Assembly: GCA_964390465.1 (NCBI GenBank)
Contig: CAYMIJ010000013.1
Span: 1-64,000, forward strand
DNA from: JADZAI01 sp964390465
GTDB taxonomy: Bacteria; Pseudomonadota; Alphaproteobacteria; Micropepsales; Micropepsaceae
Direction of reading: 5' to 3'
Length of the DNA: 64,000 bases
The notes under the pieces are model-generated. The model saw nothing but the letters and a program-made list of their open reading frames with translations. It was not told the DNA's origin and ran no database searches. Positions 8,723-16,790 of this stretch are shown piece by piece. Both the position numbers and the translations under genes were made by a program. Position 1 is the stretch's first letter. Each line of letters begins with the position of its first letter.

Positions 8723-9505
8723 ATGCTCATCGACAGTCATTGTCATCTCGATTTCCCGGACTTCGCCGCTGACCGCGCTGGGGTCATCAGCCGCGCGCAC
8801 GCGGCTGGGGTCGGCACATTGCTGACCATCGGCACGAAGCTGGCGAAGTTCGATGGCGTGCGGGCGATTGCCGAGGCGCATGAGAATGTGTGGTGTTCGG
8901 TGGGTATTCATCCGCACGAGGCGGAAGCCGAACCTGATGTGCAGGCCGAGCAGCTTCTGGCCCATGCGGGGCACCCGAAAGTCGTCGCGTTCGGCGAAAC
9001 CGGGCTTGATTATTTTTACGAGCAGGCCCCGCGCGTGGCGCAGATGGTGAACTTCCGCGCCCATATCGAGGCGGCCCGGCAGGCGCAGTTGCCGGTCATC
9101 ATCCACACCCGTGATGCGGACGAGGACACCGAAGCCTTGCTGGCTGAGGAAATGGCAAAGGGCGCGTTCACCGGCGTGCTGCACTGTTTCACATCGGGCG
9201 CGCGGCTGGCCCATGCCGCCATCGGGATGGGGCTCTACATTTCCTTTTCTGGCATCCTGACCTTCAAGAAAACCGATGCCTTGCAGCAGATCGCCCGCGA
9301 CCTGCCGCTGGACCGTATTCTGGTGGAGACCGATGCGCCTTATCTCGCGCCGGTGCCGCATCGGGGTAAAACCAACGAGCCGTCATTCGTGGCCCATACC
9401 GCCGCGCGCCTCGCCGAACTGCGCGGCATCAGCGCAGGCGAGGTCGCCACTGCGACGACGCAAAACTTCCACCGGCTGTTTGCCAAAGTGCAGCAGAGCG
9501 CATGA
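8723..9505 (+). CDS. TatD family metal-dependent hydrolase (DNase)
   Basis: A 260-residue TIM-barrel metallohydrolase of the TatD family, typically a 3'-5' exonuclease or DNase acting on damaged DNA. It starts with the metal-binding DSHCHLD (H6, H8), has SVGIHPHEA, the GETGLDY motif with the metal-ligand Glu, HTRDADEDT, LHCFTSG, and ends with VETDAPYLAPVPHRGKTNEP, which is very typical of YcfH-type TatD proteins. The stop overlaps the start of the MBL-fold gene (ATGA), forming a two-gene unit. The short gap on its left holds the divergent start region shared with the luciferase-like gene. Confidence 0.95.
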   Translation: MLIDSHCHLDFPDFAADRAGVISRAHAAGVGTLLTIGTKLAKFDGVRAIAEAHENVWCSVGIHPHEAEAEPDVQAEQLLAHAGHPKVVAFGETGLDYFYEQAPRVAQMVNFRAHIEAARQAQLPVIIHTRDADEDTEALLAEEMAKGAFTGVLHCFTSGARLAHAAIGMGLYISFSGILTFKKTDALQQIARDLPLDRILVETDAPYLAPVPHRGKTNEPSFVAHTAARLAELRGISAGEVATATTQNFHRLFAKVQQSA

Positions 9506-10302
9506 CCCTTGAAGTAACGATCCTTGGGTGTGGCTCGTCCAGCGGTGTGCCGCGTGTCGGGCGTGATGGTCCGGATTGGGGGGCGTGCGATCCGAACGAG
9601 CCGAAAAACTGGCGCACCCGCTGTTCCATTCTGGTGAAACACAGCCACGGCACTGTCCTGATCGACACCAGCCCCGACCTGCGCATGCAGTTGATCCGCG
9701 CTGGCACTGGGCGAATTGATGCGGTGCTGATCACCCATGATCATGCCGACCAGATTCATGGCATCGATGATCTGCGCGCCATTGCTTATGCCAACCGCCG
9801 CCGTCTGCCGGTCTATGCCGACCGCCTGACCATGGCGACGCTGCATCAGCGGTTCGGCTATTGTTTTGAAACACCGCCCGGCAGCCCCTATCCGCCGATC
9901 CTTGAGGCACGTCTGATTGAAGATCCGCTGGCGCCTTTCACAATCCCGTCATCAAAGGGTGGGATACCGGTGACGCCTTTTGCACAGCAGCATGGGTCCA
10001 TCCGTTCGCTGGGATACCGGATCGGTGGGCTTGCCTATTCCAGCGATGTGAACGCGCTCAGCGAGGAATCCTTCGCTGTGCTGGCGGGTGTGAAATGCTG
10101 GATTCTGGATGCGCTGCGCTATCAGCCGCACCCCACACACAGCCATGTCGAACAATCACTGGCGTGGATCGCGCGCGTAAAACCCGCACACGCTGTTCTG
10201 ACCAACATGCATGTCGATATCGACTATCAGACATTGCGCCAGAATCTGCCCGAAGGTGTCGAACCAGCCTTCGACGGATTATCTTTCGCAGTTGCACAAT
10301 AA
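9502..10302 (+). CDS. MBL-fold metallo-hydrolase, PhnP-like
   Basis: A 266-residue metallo-beta-lactamase-fold hydrolase. The opening TILGCGSSSGVPRVG and the metal motif THDHADQIHGID (HxHxDH-type, residues about 78-89) resemble PhnP phosphodiesterases, which cleave cyclic phosphodiesters, but no phosphonate genes are nearby. Later metal ligands fall in AYSSDVNAL and TNMHVDIDY. It overlaps tatD by four bases, and a tatD-MBL pair at the end of the tmk-holB region is a conserved alphaproteobacterial arrangement; the actual substrate is unknown. Nothing resembling a strong terminator follows. Confidence 0.88.
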   Translation: MTLEVTILGCGSSSGVPRVGRDGPDWGACDPNEPKNWRTRCSILVKHSHGTVLIDTSPDLRMQLIRAGTGRIDAVLITHDHADQIHGIDDLRAIAYANRRRLPVYADRLTMATLHQRFGYCFETPPGSPYPPILEARLIEDPLAPFTIPSSKGGIPVTPFAQQHGSIRSLGYRIGGLAYSSDVNALSEESFAVLAGVKCWILDALRYQPHPTHSHVEQSLAWIARVKPAHAVLTNMHVDIDYQTLRQNLPEGVEPAFDGLSFAVAQ

Positions 10303-10605
10303 ACTTTTCACTTGTGTCGTGGCGCGTGATGTTGGTTACAATATGCTTGCGGCTGCGTGACGCTCCCGTTATGTAGCCAGCCGACGGAACTCGATATGGT
10401 GGTTAAGCGCACACCGGTAATAACCGGGCGCGTGGGGTGAATTGCGGTCTGTATGCGGCCTTGTGCCGTGCAGTCTGTGGGGGGCCTTGATCATTTCATC
10501 GCGAATGTCCGTTGAGTTCGGGGCTTGGGGCATAACGCCCTTGGGCAAACAGGAAATGCGCGCGGCCAATGTGCCGCATCAAGAGGGTCAACGAAGGTGG
10601 TGCTT
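10303..10605. other. Intergenic region upstream of exbB
   Basis: This 303-base stretch has no credible gene. It is less GC-rich at its left end. I see a possible promoter (listed separately), a short hairpin CCGGT-AATA-ACCGG at 10414-10427, and a GAAGG-type ribosome binding site just before the exbB ATG at 10606. An in-frame extension of exbB back to 10525 is open but has no family similarity. I see no convincing Fur-box-like palindrome, though iron regulation of a TonB system would be expected. Confidence 0.5.
10347..10375 (+). promoter_or_regulatory. Candidate promoter for exbB-exbD-tonB
   Basis: TTGCGG and TATGTA are separated by exactly 17 bases, a reasonable sigma-70-like arrangement. 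It would give a leader of roughly 220 bases before exbB. This is read by eye only and other weak matches exist in the region. Confidence 0.3.
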
Positions 10606-11862
10606 ATGACAGATGTACGCTTTGCGTCGCGTCTCGTCCGCGGAGTAGCGGCGAGTGCGATTTTTGTGGGTCTGACCGTCGCGTCGCCTATCAGTCTTGC
10701 CCAGACGCCAGCTGCTGCTGCGCCTGCCACGCCGGCAGCCGCGACACCGGCAGCGGCGACACCCGCCACACCGGCGGCCGCAACGCCTGCCACACCGGCG
10801 GCAGCAACGCCCGCGACCGGCACCCCGGCAGCGGCACCTGCAGCGGGCACCACGCCTGCCGCAGCAACACCCGCGACACCGGCCGCCGCAGGCACCACGC
10901 CCGCCGTTGCGCCCGCCACTCCGGCCGTTGGCCCGGACGGCCTGCCGCTTCCTGCCGCAGCAACGCCTGCCGCAGCACCTGCCCCGATGCAGCCCAAAAT
11001 GGGCCCCGATGGGAAGCCTGTTCTGAATCCCGACGGCACGCCGGTCATGGAGCCCGCGCCGGTCGTCGCCGCGACGCCTGCGCCGACCATGGCGCCGCCG
11101 ACCCCCACACCCACGCCGAAGCCCAAGGAGCCGATCAAGGCTGACTTCTTCGGTATCCCGGTTCTGGTTGCACCGGAAGATGAGTTCTCGCTCTATGGTC
11201 TGTTCATGATCGCTCACCCGGTCGTGAAGCTGATCATGATCGGCCTGATCATCTGCTCGGTCATCTCATGGGCGATCTTCATCTCGAAGCTGATCTATAT
11301 GAGCGGCCTGGTGCGTCGCACCAACGCCTTCATCGACCAGTTCCGCACTTCGAACAGCTCGCTCCAGAATCTGGCCAAGTCGGCTGGTGACGGCTCGAAT
11401 CCCGCCAGCGAAATGGTGGAAGCCGCTGCCCATGAAATCGACCTGACCTTCGCACAGGGCCCGGCCTCGACCGGCGAGAAGCGCGACCACCTGATGCAGC
11501 GCGTCGGGTCGGCCATGTCGATCGCGCAGTCTTCGCGCTCTGCCGAACTGGGCGCAGGCATGGCGTTCCTCGCCACCGTTGGTTCGATCGCGACCTTTGT
11601 CGGTCTGTTCGGCACGGTGTGGGGTATCATGTACTCGTTCATCGGTATCGCGCGTTCGAAGTCGACGAACCTGGCCGTCGTTGCCCCCGGCATCGCGGAA
11701 GCTCTGTTCGCGACCGCCATCGGTCTGTTCGCAGCTATCCCGGCGGTTATTTTCTACAACGTCTTCGCCCGCCGCATTGCTGCCTATAATGGCAAGTTGG
11801 ATAACTTCTCGTCCGAACTGCTGGTTCGCACATCGCGTCAGCTGGACCAGGCCGCGGGTTAA
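10606..11862 (+). CDS. exbB: ExbB/TolQ/MotA-family proton channel protein with long Ala/Pro/Thr-rich N-terminal region
   Basis: A 418-residue inner-membrane protein of the ExbB family, the proton-conducting part of the complex that energises TonB. Residues 1-32 look like a signal sequence ending near ISLAQ. Then comes a low-complexity segment (about 33-175) built of TPAAATPA-like units and ending PTPTPKPKEP. The conserved core follows: a first membrane helix (LIMIGLIICSVISWAIFISKL), a cytoplasmic loop, and two more helices containing GMAFLATVGSIATFVGLFGTVWGIM and APGIAEALFATAIGLFAAIPAV, which are diagnostic. I start at ATG 10606 after a GAAGGTGG site. exbD and tonB follow, so this is exbB rather than tolQ. 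The N-terminal tail would lie in the periplasm. Confidence 0.9.
   Translation: MTDVRFASRLVRGVAASAIFVGLTVASPISLAQTPAAAAPATPAAATPAAATPATPAAATPATPAAATPATGTPAAAPAAGTTPAAATPATPAAAGTTPAVAPATPAVGPDGLPLPAAATPAAAPAPMQPKMGPDGKPVLNPDGTPVMEPAPVVAATPAPTMAPPTPTPTPKPKEPIKADFFGIPVLVAPEDEFSLYGLFMIAHPVVKLIMIGLIICSVISWAIFISKLIYMSGLVRRTNAFIDQFRTSNSSLQNLAKSAGDGSNPASEMVEAAAHEIDLTFAQGPASTGEKRDHLMQRVGSAMSIAQSSRSAELGAGMAFLATVGSIATFVGLFGTVWGIMYSFIGIARSKSTNLAVVAPGIAEALFATAIGLFAAIPAVIFYNVFARRIAAYNGKLDNFSSELLVRTSRQLDQAAG
10706..11126 (+). repeat. Low-complexity repeat coding for the Ala/Pro/Thr-rich part of ExbB
   Basis: Imperfect in-frame repeats of GCC/GCG-ACA-CCG-GCG type codons encode reiterated TPAAATPAT units. The repeats keep the reading frame and vary in synonymous positions, as expected of coding low-complexity sequence. 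Such tracts can expand or contract by slippage. Confidence 0.7.
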
Positions 11863-11904
11863 CCCCCGCGCCACGGTTCATCAGGACAGAAAGGAGTTAG
11901 CCCA

Positions 11905-12336
11905 ATGGGTGCTAAAGTAGGTGGCGACGAGGGCAAATCGTCGAAGAACAACTTCTCCGAGAACGCCGAAATCAATGTCGTGCCCTTCGTGGACGTCATG
12001 CTGGTGCTTCTCATCATCTTCATGGTGGCGGCGCCGCTCGCCACCGTGAACGTGCCGATCGACCTGCCGCCTTCGAACATCGAAGCGACGCCGAATCCCA
12101 AGGATCCGGTCTTCGTCTCGATCCAGAAGACGGGTCAGATCTTCCTCGGCGATAACGAGATCACGCTTGATCGCCTCGGTGATGCGATCATGACCCGCAC
12201 GATGGGCGACCGCGAAAACCGCATCATGGTGCGCGCCGACCGTGACGTGATCTATGGCAATGTCATGCGCGTGATGAACGTGCTTCAGGACTACGGCTTT
12301 TTCAAAGTCGCTCTGGTCGCTGAAGAAGTGGTTTAA
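11905..12336 (+). CDS. exbD: ExbD/TolR family biopolymer transport protein
   Basis: A 143-residue protein with one transmembrane helix near the N-terminus and a periplasmic domain. The signature NVVPFVDVMLVLLIIFMVAAPL places the essential membrane aspartate at D30, which takes part in proton translocation with ExbB. The periplasmic part begins VNVPIDLPPSN and ends in the compact ExbD/TolR fold (IMVRADRDVIYGNVMRVMNVLQDYGFFKVALV). It sits 42 bases after exbB, with AGGAG upstream of its start, and 21 bases before tonB. Confidence 0.95.
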   Translation: MGAKVGGDEGKSSKNNFSENAEINVVPFVDVMLVLLIIFMVAAPLATVNVPIDLPPSNIEATPNPKDPVFVSIQKTGQIFLGDNEITLDRLGDAIMTRTMGDRENRIMVRADRDVIYGNVMRVMNVLQDYGFFKVALVAEEVV

Positions 12337-12357
12337 GGAAGGGCGCGGTTCAAGACC

Positions 12358-12963
12358 ATGAAACGCACTCTCTGGATCACCCTGATCATCGCGGCTTTGC
12401 TGCACGCGGCGGTAGGTTGGTACTTTCTCGACAAGTTCATCAATGAACAGAACTTGTTGAAAGAGGATCTGATCGACATCCAGGCGGTGGAGATTCCACC
12501 GCCCCCGCCGCCGCCGCCACCGCCGCCCCCGCCGCCGGATAAGCCGCCGCCGCCGCCCGAAAAGCCGCGCGTGCGTCCCCGGTTCCCACCGCCGAACCCG
12601 CCGCCGGCCGACGTGCCGCCGCTGCCGATCCCTCCGCAGCCTCCAGCTCCGGATACGACCGACGCGGATCGCACGACCTCGGACCAGACGATTCCCGCCG
12701 CTGCGCCTAAGCCGACAAAGCGTGTTCAGCCTGCTTATCCCGAAAAAGCAGCCGAACGTGAGTTCGATAAGATTGGTCGTGCAGTTGTGTACTTTAAAGT
12801 AGGGACCTCAGGCGAAGTTTTAGACATTGCAGTGGCTTCTGAAGATCCTCCGGGTATGGGGTTCGGACTTGAGTGCAAAAAAGGCGTCTCCAAGTGGGAG
12901 TTTAAGACGGCACAGCCTGGAAAATACTCGGTTACCTGCCGGTTTGATCCCCCGCGGGACTAG
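12358..12963 (+). CDS. tonB: TonB family energy transducer
   Basis: A 201-residue TonB that spans the periplasm and passes energy to outer-membrane receptors. The N-terminal membrane anchor (about 5-24) contains LLHAAVG, with H16 at the position of the functionally important TonB histidine. A very proline-rich rod follows, with an uninterrupted run of 14 prolines at about 47-60 and then KPPPPPEKPRVRPRFPPPNPPP. The C-terminal TonB domain covers about 120-201, opening KRVQPAYPEKAAE and ending CRFDPP; two cysteines in it are unusual for TonB. A strong terminator lies 24 bases after the stop, closing the exbB-exbD-tonB operon. Confidence 0.93.
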   Translation: MKRTLWITLIIAALLHAAVGWYFLDKFINEQNLLKEDLIDIQAVEIPPPPPPPPPPPPPPDKPPPPPEKPRVRPRFPPPNPPPADVPPLPIPPQPPAPDTTDADRTTSDQTIPAAAPKPTKRVQPAYPEKAAEREFDKIGRAVVYFKVGTSGEVLDIAVASEDPPGMGFGLECKKGVSKWEFKTAQPGKYSVTCRFDPPRD

Positions 12964-12986
12964 AGTTAGCCTGAAAAAGACAAGAG

Positions 12987-13017
12987 CGGCGCCCTTTACC
13001 GGGCGCCGTTTGCTTTT
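12987..13017 (+). terminator. Rho-independent terminator after tonB
   Basis: CGGCGCCC (12987-12994) pairs perfectly with GGGCGCCG (13001-13008) around a six-base loop TTTACC, followed by TTTGCTTTT. This is a textbook intrinsic terminator for the exbB-exbD-tonB operon. Confidence 0.88.
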
Positions 13018-13097
13018 GGGGGTGGGCGCATGCGATTGGCGTATTACGTTTGAGGTCGCGACCTGCCATTCTGCAAGGCCTGTTCGAATCCGGGTTC

Positions 13098-14312
13098 ATG
13101 ACAAACACCGTCACTGCCAGATCCTTCTCTTCACGCCGCCCGCGCCTGGCGGGTCTGTGGCTGACCCTGCCGTTGATTGCTTTTATCGGTGTTTTTTTTC
13201 TCGCGCCCATCGGTGCGATGCTGTGGCGCAGCGTGCACAACCCGCTGCCAGCCTCGCTGATGCCGCGCACGATGGCAGCACTGAACGACTGGAGCGGTAA
13301 GGGGCAGCCTTCTGACAAAGCGTTTGCAGCGGTGGTTGACGATCTGAAGGCACTGCCCGCGCGCGAAGATGCTGCAAAACTCGGCGCGCAGTTGAACTTT
13401 GAATTGACCGGCCTCAATTCCCTGATCCGTAAAACCGCGCGTGAAGCCGGCAAGCTCACTGCTCCGTATACGGATAGCCTCATCGCGCTCGACCCGAAAT
13501 GGGGCGAGGCCGCGACATGGAGTGCGCTGGCCGTCGGGCTTCAGCCGTTCACGGTGAAGAATTATCTCGCGGCGCTCGACATGCGGCTGAACGGGGACGG
13601 CAGCATAGACGCCGCGAAGCCTGACGACGCTGTCTATGTCATGCTGTTCACCCGCACCGCATGGGTGGCAGGCCTTGTCACGCTGTTGTGCCTTCTGCTG
13701 GGCTATCCGCTGGCGCATGTGCTGGCGACCGCATCGCCGCGCACCGCCAGCCTGCTGATGATCTTGCTGCTGCTGCCGTTCTGGACCTCGCTGCTGGTGC
13801 GCACCACCTCGTGGATCGCCCTGTTGCAGAGCCAGGGCGTCGTGAACGATCTGCTGGTGGCGCTGGGTATCATCAGCGACGCTAACCGCGTTCAGCTTGT
13901 CTACAACATGACCGGCACGCTGATCGCGATGACGCAGATATTGCTGCCCTTCATGGTGCTGCCGCTTTATTCGGTGATGAAGACCATTCCGCCCAGTTAC
14001 ATGCGCGCCGCCAGCTCGATGGGCGCGCGACCGTTTCAGGCCTTCCGCAGTGTCTATCTGCCCATGACCATGCCGGGCATTGCGGCGGGCGGGCTGCTCG
14101 TCTTCATTCTGGCGGTTGGCTATTACATCACGCCGGCGCTGGTCGGCGGGGCGAGCGGCCAGCTCATTTCCAACTGGATCGCCTTCCATATGCAGCAATC
14201 GCTCAACTGGGGCCTTGCCGCCGCTCTGGGCGGGTTGCTGCTGGCCGGTGTCATCGCGCTCTATCTGATCTTCAACAAGGTGGCGGGCGCTGACCGTCTG
14301 AGGTTCGGCTGA
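13098..14312 (+). CDS. ABC transporter permease, PotB-like (spermidine/putrescine type)
   Basis: A 404-residue inner-membrane permease. A first helix (LWLTLPLIAFIGVFFLAPIGAMLW) is followed by an unusually long periplasmic segment of roughly 150 residues, then five more helices. The cytoplasmic EAA loop AASSMGARPFQAFRSVYLPMTMPG, which docks on the ATPase, is clear. PotB of enteric bacteria is nearer 285 residues; the extra length is the first periplasmic loop. I start at ATG 13098; an upstream TTG at 13050 is in frame. Its stop overlaps the start of the second permease by one base (TGATG). No ATPase or binding protein gene is adjacent; matching ones occur at 58.6-60.9 kb. Confidence 0.88.
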   Translation: MTNTVTARSFSSRRPRLAGLWLTLPLIAFIGVFFLAPIGAMLWRSVHNPLPASLMPRTMAALNDWSGKGQPSDKAFAAVVDDLKALPAREDAAKLGAQLNFELTGLNSLIRKTAREAGKLTAPYTDSLIALDPKWGEAATWSALAVGLQPFTVKNYLAALDMRLNGDGSIDAAKPDDAVYVMLFTRTAWVAGLVTLLCLLLGYPLAHVLATASPRTASLLMILLLLPFWTSLLVRTTSWIALLQSQGVVNDLLVALGIISDANRVQLVYNMTGTLIAMTQILLPFMVLPLYSVMKTIPPSYMRAASSMGARPFQAFRSVYLPMTMPGIAAGGLLVFILAVGYYITPALVGGASGQLISNWIAFHMQQSLNWGLAAALGGLLLAGVIALYLIFNKVAGADRLRFG

Positions 14313-15127
14313 TGGGCTGGCGCATTCTCATCCGCTTCATGGCCTGGCTGGCGCTGGTGTTCCTCATTGCGCCGCTGCTCGTCATCATTCCGCTGTCGTT
14401 CAACGCCGAACCGTTCTTTACATTCACGCCAGACATGCTGGCGCTGAAGCCGCAAGGCTATTCGCTGCGCTGGTATGAAGCGATTTTCAATGATCCGGTC
14501 TGGGGGCAGGCGCTGGTCAATTCGCTGCTGATCGGCGGCGCGGCGACCGTTATCGCCACGACGCTGGGCACGCTCGCTGCGGTGGGGCTGGCGCGTTCGC
14601 ACAGCGCAATGAAAGGCGCGGTGATGGGGCTCATCGTTTCGCCGATGATCACCCCGGTCATCATCGCGGCGGCGGGCATGTATTTCTTCTATGCGGGGCT
14701 GGGGCTGACGCAGAGCCATCTTGGCCTCATCCTCGCCCATGCAGCGCTGGGGGCGCCGTTTGTCGTCATCACTGTGACGGCGGCGCTGACCGGCTATGAC
14801 TGGACCCTGTCGCGCGCCGGGGCCTCGCTGGGCGCGCCGCCTTTGACGACCTTTTTCCGCGTGACGCTGCCCTTGATTCTGCCCGGCGTGGTTTCAGGCG
14901 CACTGTTTGCCTTCGCCACCTCGTTTGACGAGGTGGTCACGGTGCTGTTCCTCGGCGGGCCGGATCAGGTGACCATTCCGCGCAAGATGTGGTCAGGCAT
15001 CCGCGAACAGATCAGCCCCGCCATTCTGGCCGCTGCGACCCTGCTCATCATCGTGGCCATCGCCCTGCTGGTCTGTGTCGAGTGGCTGCGACGCCGGGGC
15101 GAACGGATGCGCGTCCGCCCTGTCTGA
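14312..15127 (+). CDS. ABC transporter permease, PotC-like (spermidine/putrescine type)
   Basis: A 271-residue permease that would pair with the preceding PotB-like protein to form the channel of a type I importer. Six membrane helices are predicted by eye, beginning MAWLALVFLIAPLLVIIPLSF. The EAA loop reads AGASLGAPPLTTFFRVTLPLILPG, and the following SFDEVVTVLFLGGPDQVTIPRKMW segment is characteristic of PotC/YdcV-type permeases. Its ATG overlaps the stop of the upstream permease. guaA begins 39 bases after its stop. Confidence 0.92.
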   Translation: MGWRILIRFMAWLALVFLIAPLLVIIPLSFNAEPFFTFTPDMLALKPQGYSLRWYEAIFNDPVWGQALVNSLLIGGAATVIATTLGTLAAVGLARSHSAMKGAVMGLIVSPMITPVIIAAAGMYFFYAGLGLTQSHLGLILAHAALGAPFVVITVTAALTGYDWTLSRAGASLGAPPLTTFFRVTLPLILPGVVSGALFAFATSFDEVVTVLFLGGPDQVTIPRKMWSGIREQISPAILAAATLLIIVAIALLVCVEWLRRRGERMRVRPV

Positions 15128-15166
15128 CCCCTCGACTCCTGCGCCCTGCATCGCCTATCTCGTGCC

Positions 15167-16729
15167 ATGCACGACAGCGTCCTCATCATTGATTTCGGCA
15201 GCCAGGTCACGCAGCTCATCGCAAGGCGGGTGCGCGAGATCGGCGTCTATTGCGAGATCCACCCCTTCCAGTCGGCGGATGCCGCCTTCACGAAACTGCG
15301 CCCCAAGGCAGTGATCTTTTCCGGCGGCCCGGCCTCGGTGACGGCGGCGAACAGCCCGCGTGCCCCGCAGGCGGTGTTCGAGGCCGGCATCCCGATCCTT
15401 GGTATCTGTTATGGCCAGCAGACCATGTGCACGCAGCTGGGCGGAACGGTGGAAGGCGGACATGCCGCCGAGTTTGGCCGCGCCGATGTGGAAGTGCTGC
15501 ACGACAGCCCTCTGTTTGCAGGTGTGTGGGAAAAAGGCGCGCGCCATCCGGTGTGGATGAGCCATGGCGACCGTGTGACGAAACTGCCCGATGGATTCCG
15601 TGTGCTCGCCACATCCGAGAACGCGCCCTTCGCGGTGGCGGCGGATGAAGCGCGGCGCTTCTATTCCTTCATGTTCCACCCCGAAGTGGTGCACACGCCC
15701 GATGGTGGAAAACTTCTTTCCAACTTCGTTCTCAATATCGCAGGTCTGAAACCCGACTGGACCATGTCGGCCTATCGCGCCGAGATGATCGAGAAGATCC
15801 GCGGGCAGGTGGGCAAGGAGCGGGTCATCTGTGGCCTTTCGGGCGGCGTCGACAGCGCGGTGACGGCGGTGCTGATCCATCAGGCGATCGGCGATCAGCT
15901 GACCTGCGTGTTTGTCGATCACGGCCTGATGCGTCTGAACGAGGCCGACGAGGTCGTGCGCCTGTTCCGCGATCACTACAATATTCCGCTGGTGCATGTG
16001 GATGCGTCAGACACGTTCATCACCGCGCTGGAAGGCGAGGCTGACCCGGAGACCAAGCGCAAGACCATCGGGCGGTTGTTCATCGAGATGTTCGATGCCG
16101 AGGCGCACAGGATCGCGGCAGACGGGAAGGGCGCTCCGGCTTTCCTCGCGCAGGGTACGCTCTACCCGGATGTGATCGAAAGTGTCTCGTTTTCGGGCGG
16201 GCCGTCGGTCACGATCAAAAGCCACCACAATGTCGGCGGCTTGCCTGAGCGCATGAAGCTGAAACTGGTCGAGCCGTTGCGCGAGCTGTTCAAGGATGAA
16301 GTGCGCGCGCTCGGACGTGAACTGGGCCTGCCCGATGCGTTTGTCGGGCGGCATCCGTTCCCGGGGCCGGGCCTTGCCATTCGTCTGCCGGGCGGCGTTT
16401 CCCGCGAGAAGCTGGATATTCTGCGCGCGGCAGATGCGATCTATCTGGAAGAAATCCGCAAGGCCGGGCTGTACGATAAGATCTGGCAGGCTTTCGCCGT
16501 GCTGCTGCCCGTGCGCACGGTGGGCGTGATGGGCGATGGCCGCACCTACGATCAGGTCTGCGCCCTGCGTGCGGTCACCTCAGTTGATGGCATGACGGCG
16601 GATTTCTTCCCCTATGACATGAACTTTCTGGCGCGCACCGCCACCCGCATCGTCAACGAGGTGAAGGGCATCAATCGCGTCGTCTATGACGTGACCTCAA
16701 AACCCCCCGGCACCATCGAATGGGAGTGA
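15167..16729 (+). CDS. guaA: GMP synthase (glutamine-hydrolysing)
   Basis: A 520-residue two-domain enzyme that converts XMP to GMP using ATP and glutamine. The N-terminal class I amidotransferase domain has the nucleophile in GICYGQQ (C81) and the catalytic His/Glu in FHPEVVHT (H171, E173). The ATP-pyrophosphatase domain begins with SGGVDS at 225-230, and the C-terminal dimerisation domain ends PPGTIEWE, the standard C-terminus of GuaA. Length and order are normal. guaB, which makes the XMP substrate, lies in the same window at 51.9-53.4 kb. Confidence 0.98.
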   Translation: MHDSVLIIDFGSQVTQLIARRVREIGVYCEIHPFQSADAAFTKLRPKAVIFSGGPASVTAANSPRAPQAVFEAGIPILGICYGQQTMCTQLGGTVEGGHAAEFGRADVEVLHDSPLFAGVWEKGARHPVWMSHGDRVTKLPDGFRVLATSENAPFAVAADEARRFYSFMFHPEVVHTPDGGKLLSNFVLNIAGLKPDWTMSAYRAEMIEKIRGQVGKERVICGLSGGVDSAVTAVLIHQAIGDQLTCVFVDHGLMRLNEADEVVRLFRDHYNIPLVHVDASDTFITALEGEADPETKRKTIGRLFIEMFDAEAHRIAADGKGAPAFLAQGTLYPDVIESVSFSGGPSVTIKSHHNVGGLPERMKLKLVEPLRELFKDEVRALGRELGLPDAFVGRHPFPGPGLAIRLPGGVSREKLDILRAADAIYLEEIRKAGLYDKIWQAFAVLLPVRTVGVMGDGRTYDQVCALRAVTSVDGMTADFFPYDMNFLARTATRIVNEVKGINRVVYDVTSKPPGTIEWE

Positions 16730-16776
16730 GGGGCGCGCCCCATCACCGCAGATATCAAAGGCAATCCGCGGTGATG
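16730..16776. repeat. Inverted repeats between guaA and the convergent membrane-protein gene
   Basis: Two features lie end to end: a 12-base palindrome GGGGCGCGCCCC at 16730-16741 and a 9-base perfect inverted repeat CATCACCGC/GCGGTGATG (16741-16749 and 16768-16776) with an 18-base spacer. There is no T-tract, so an intrinsic terminator is uncertain, but the position between converging genes suits one. Confidence 0.4.
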
Positions 16777-16790
16777 ATGGTCGCCATCGA

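Noticed and set aside
10706..11126. Direct repeats that could suggest a CRISPR or minisatellite
   Set aside because: The repeats are short, irregular, in frame and encode the ExbB tail; there are no unique spacers.
10491..11138. Minus-strand frame of 215 residues rich in Gly/Ala/Val opposite exbB
   Set aside because: It is the shadow of the repetitive Ala/Pro/Thr codons of exbB; it has no family resemblance and exbB is certain.
13131..14198. 355-residue minus-strand frame opposite the PotB-like permease
   Set aside because: It is His/Gln/Arg-rich with no fold-like pattern, typical of an antisense shadow in GC-rich DNA; the permease on the plus strand is clear.
16730..16776. Inverted repeats after guaA as a definite terminator
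   Set aside because: No T-tract follows either stem and the second spacer is long, so I list them only as repeats.
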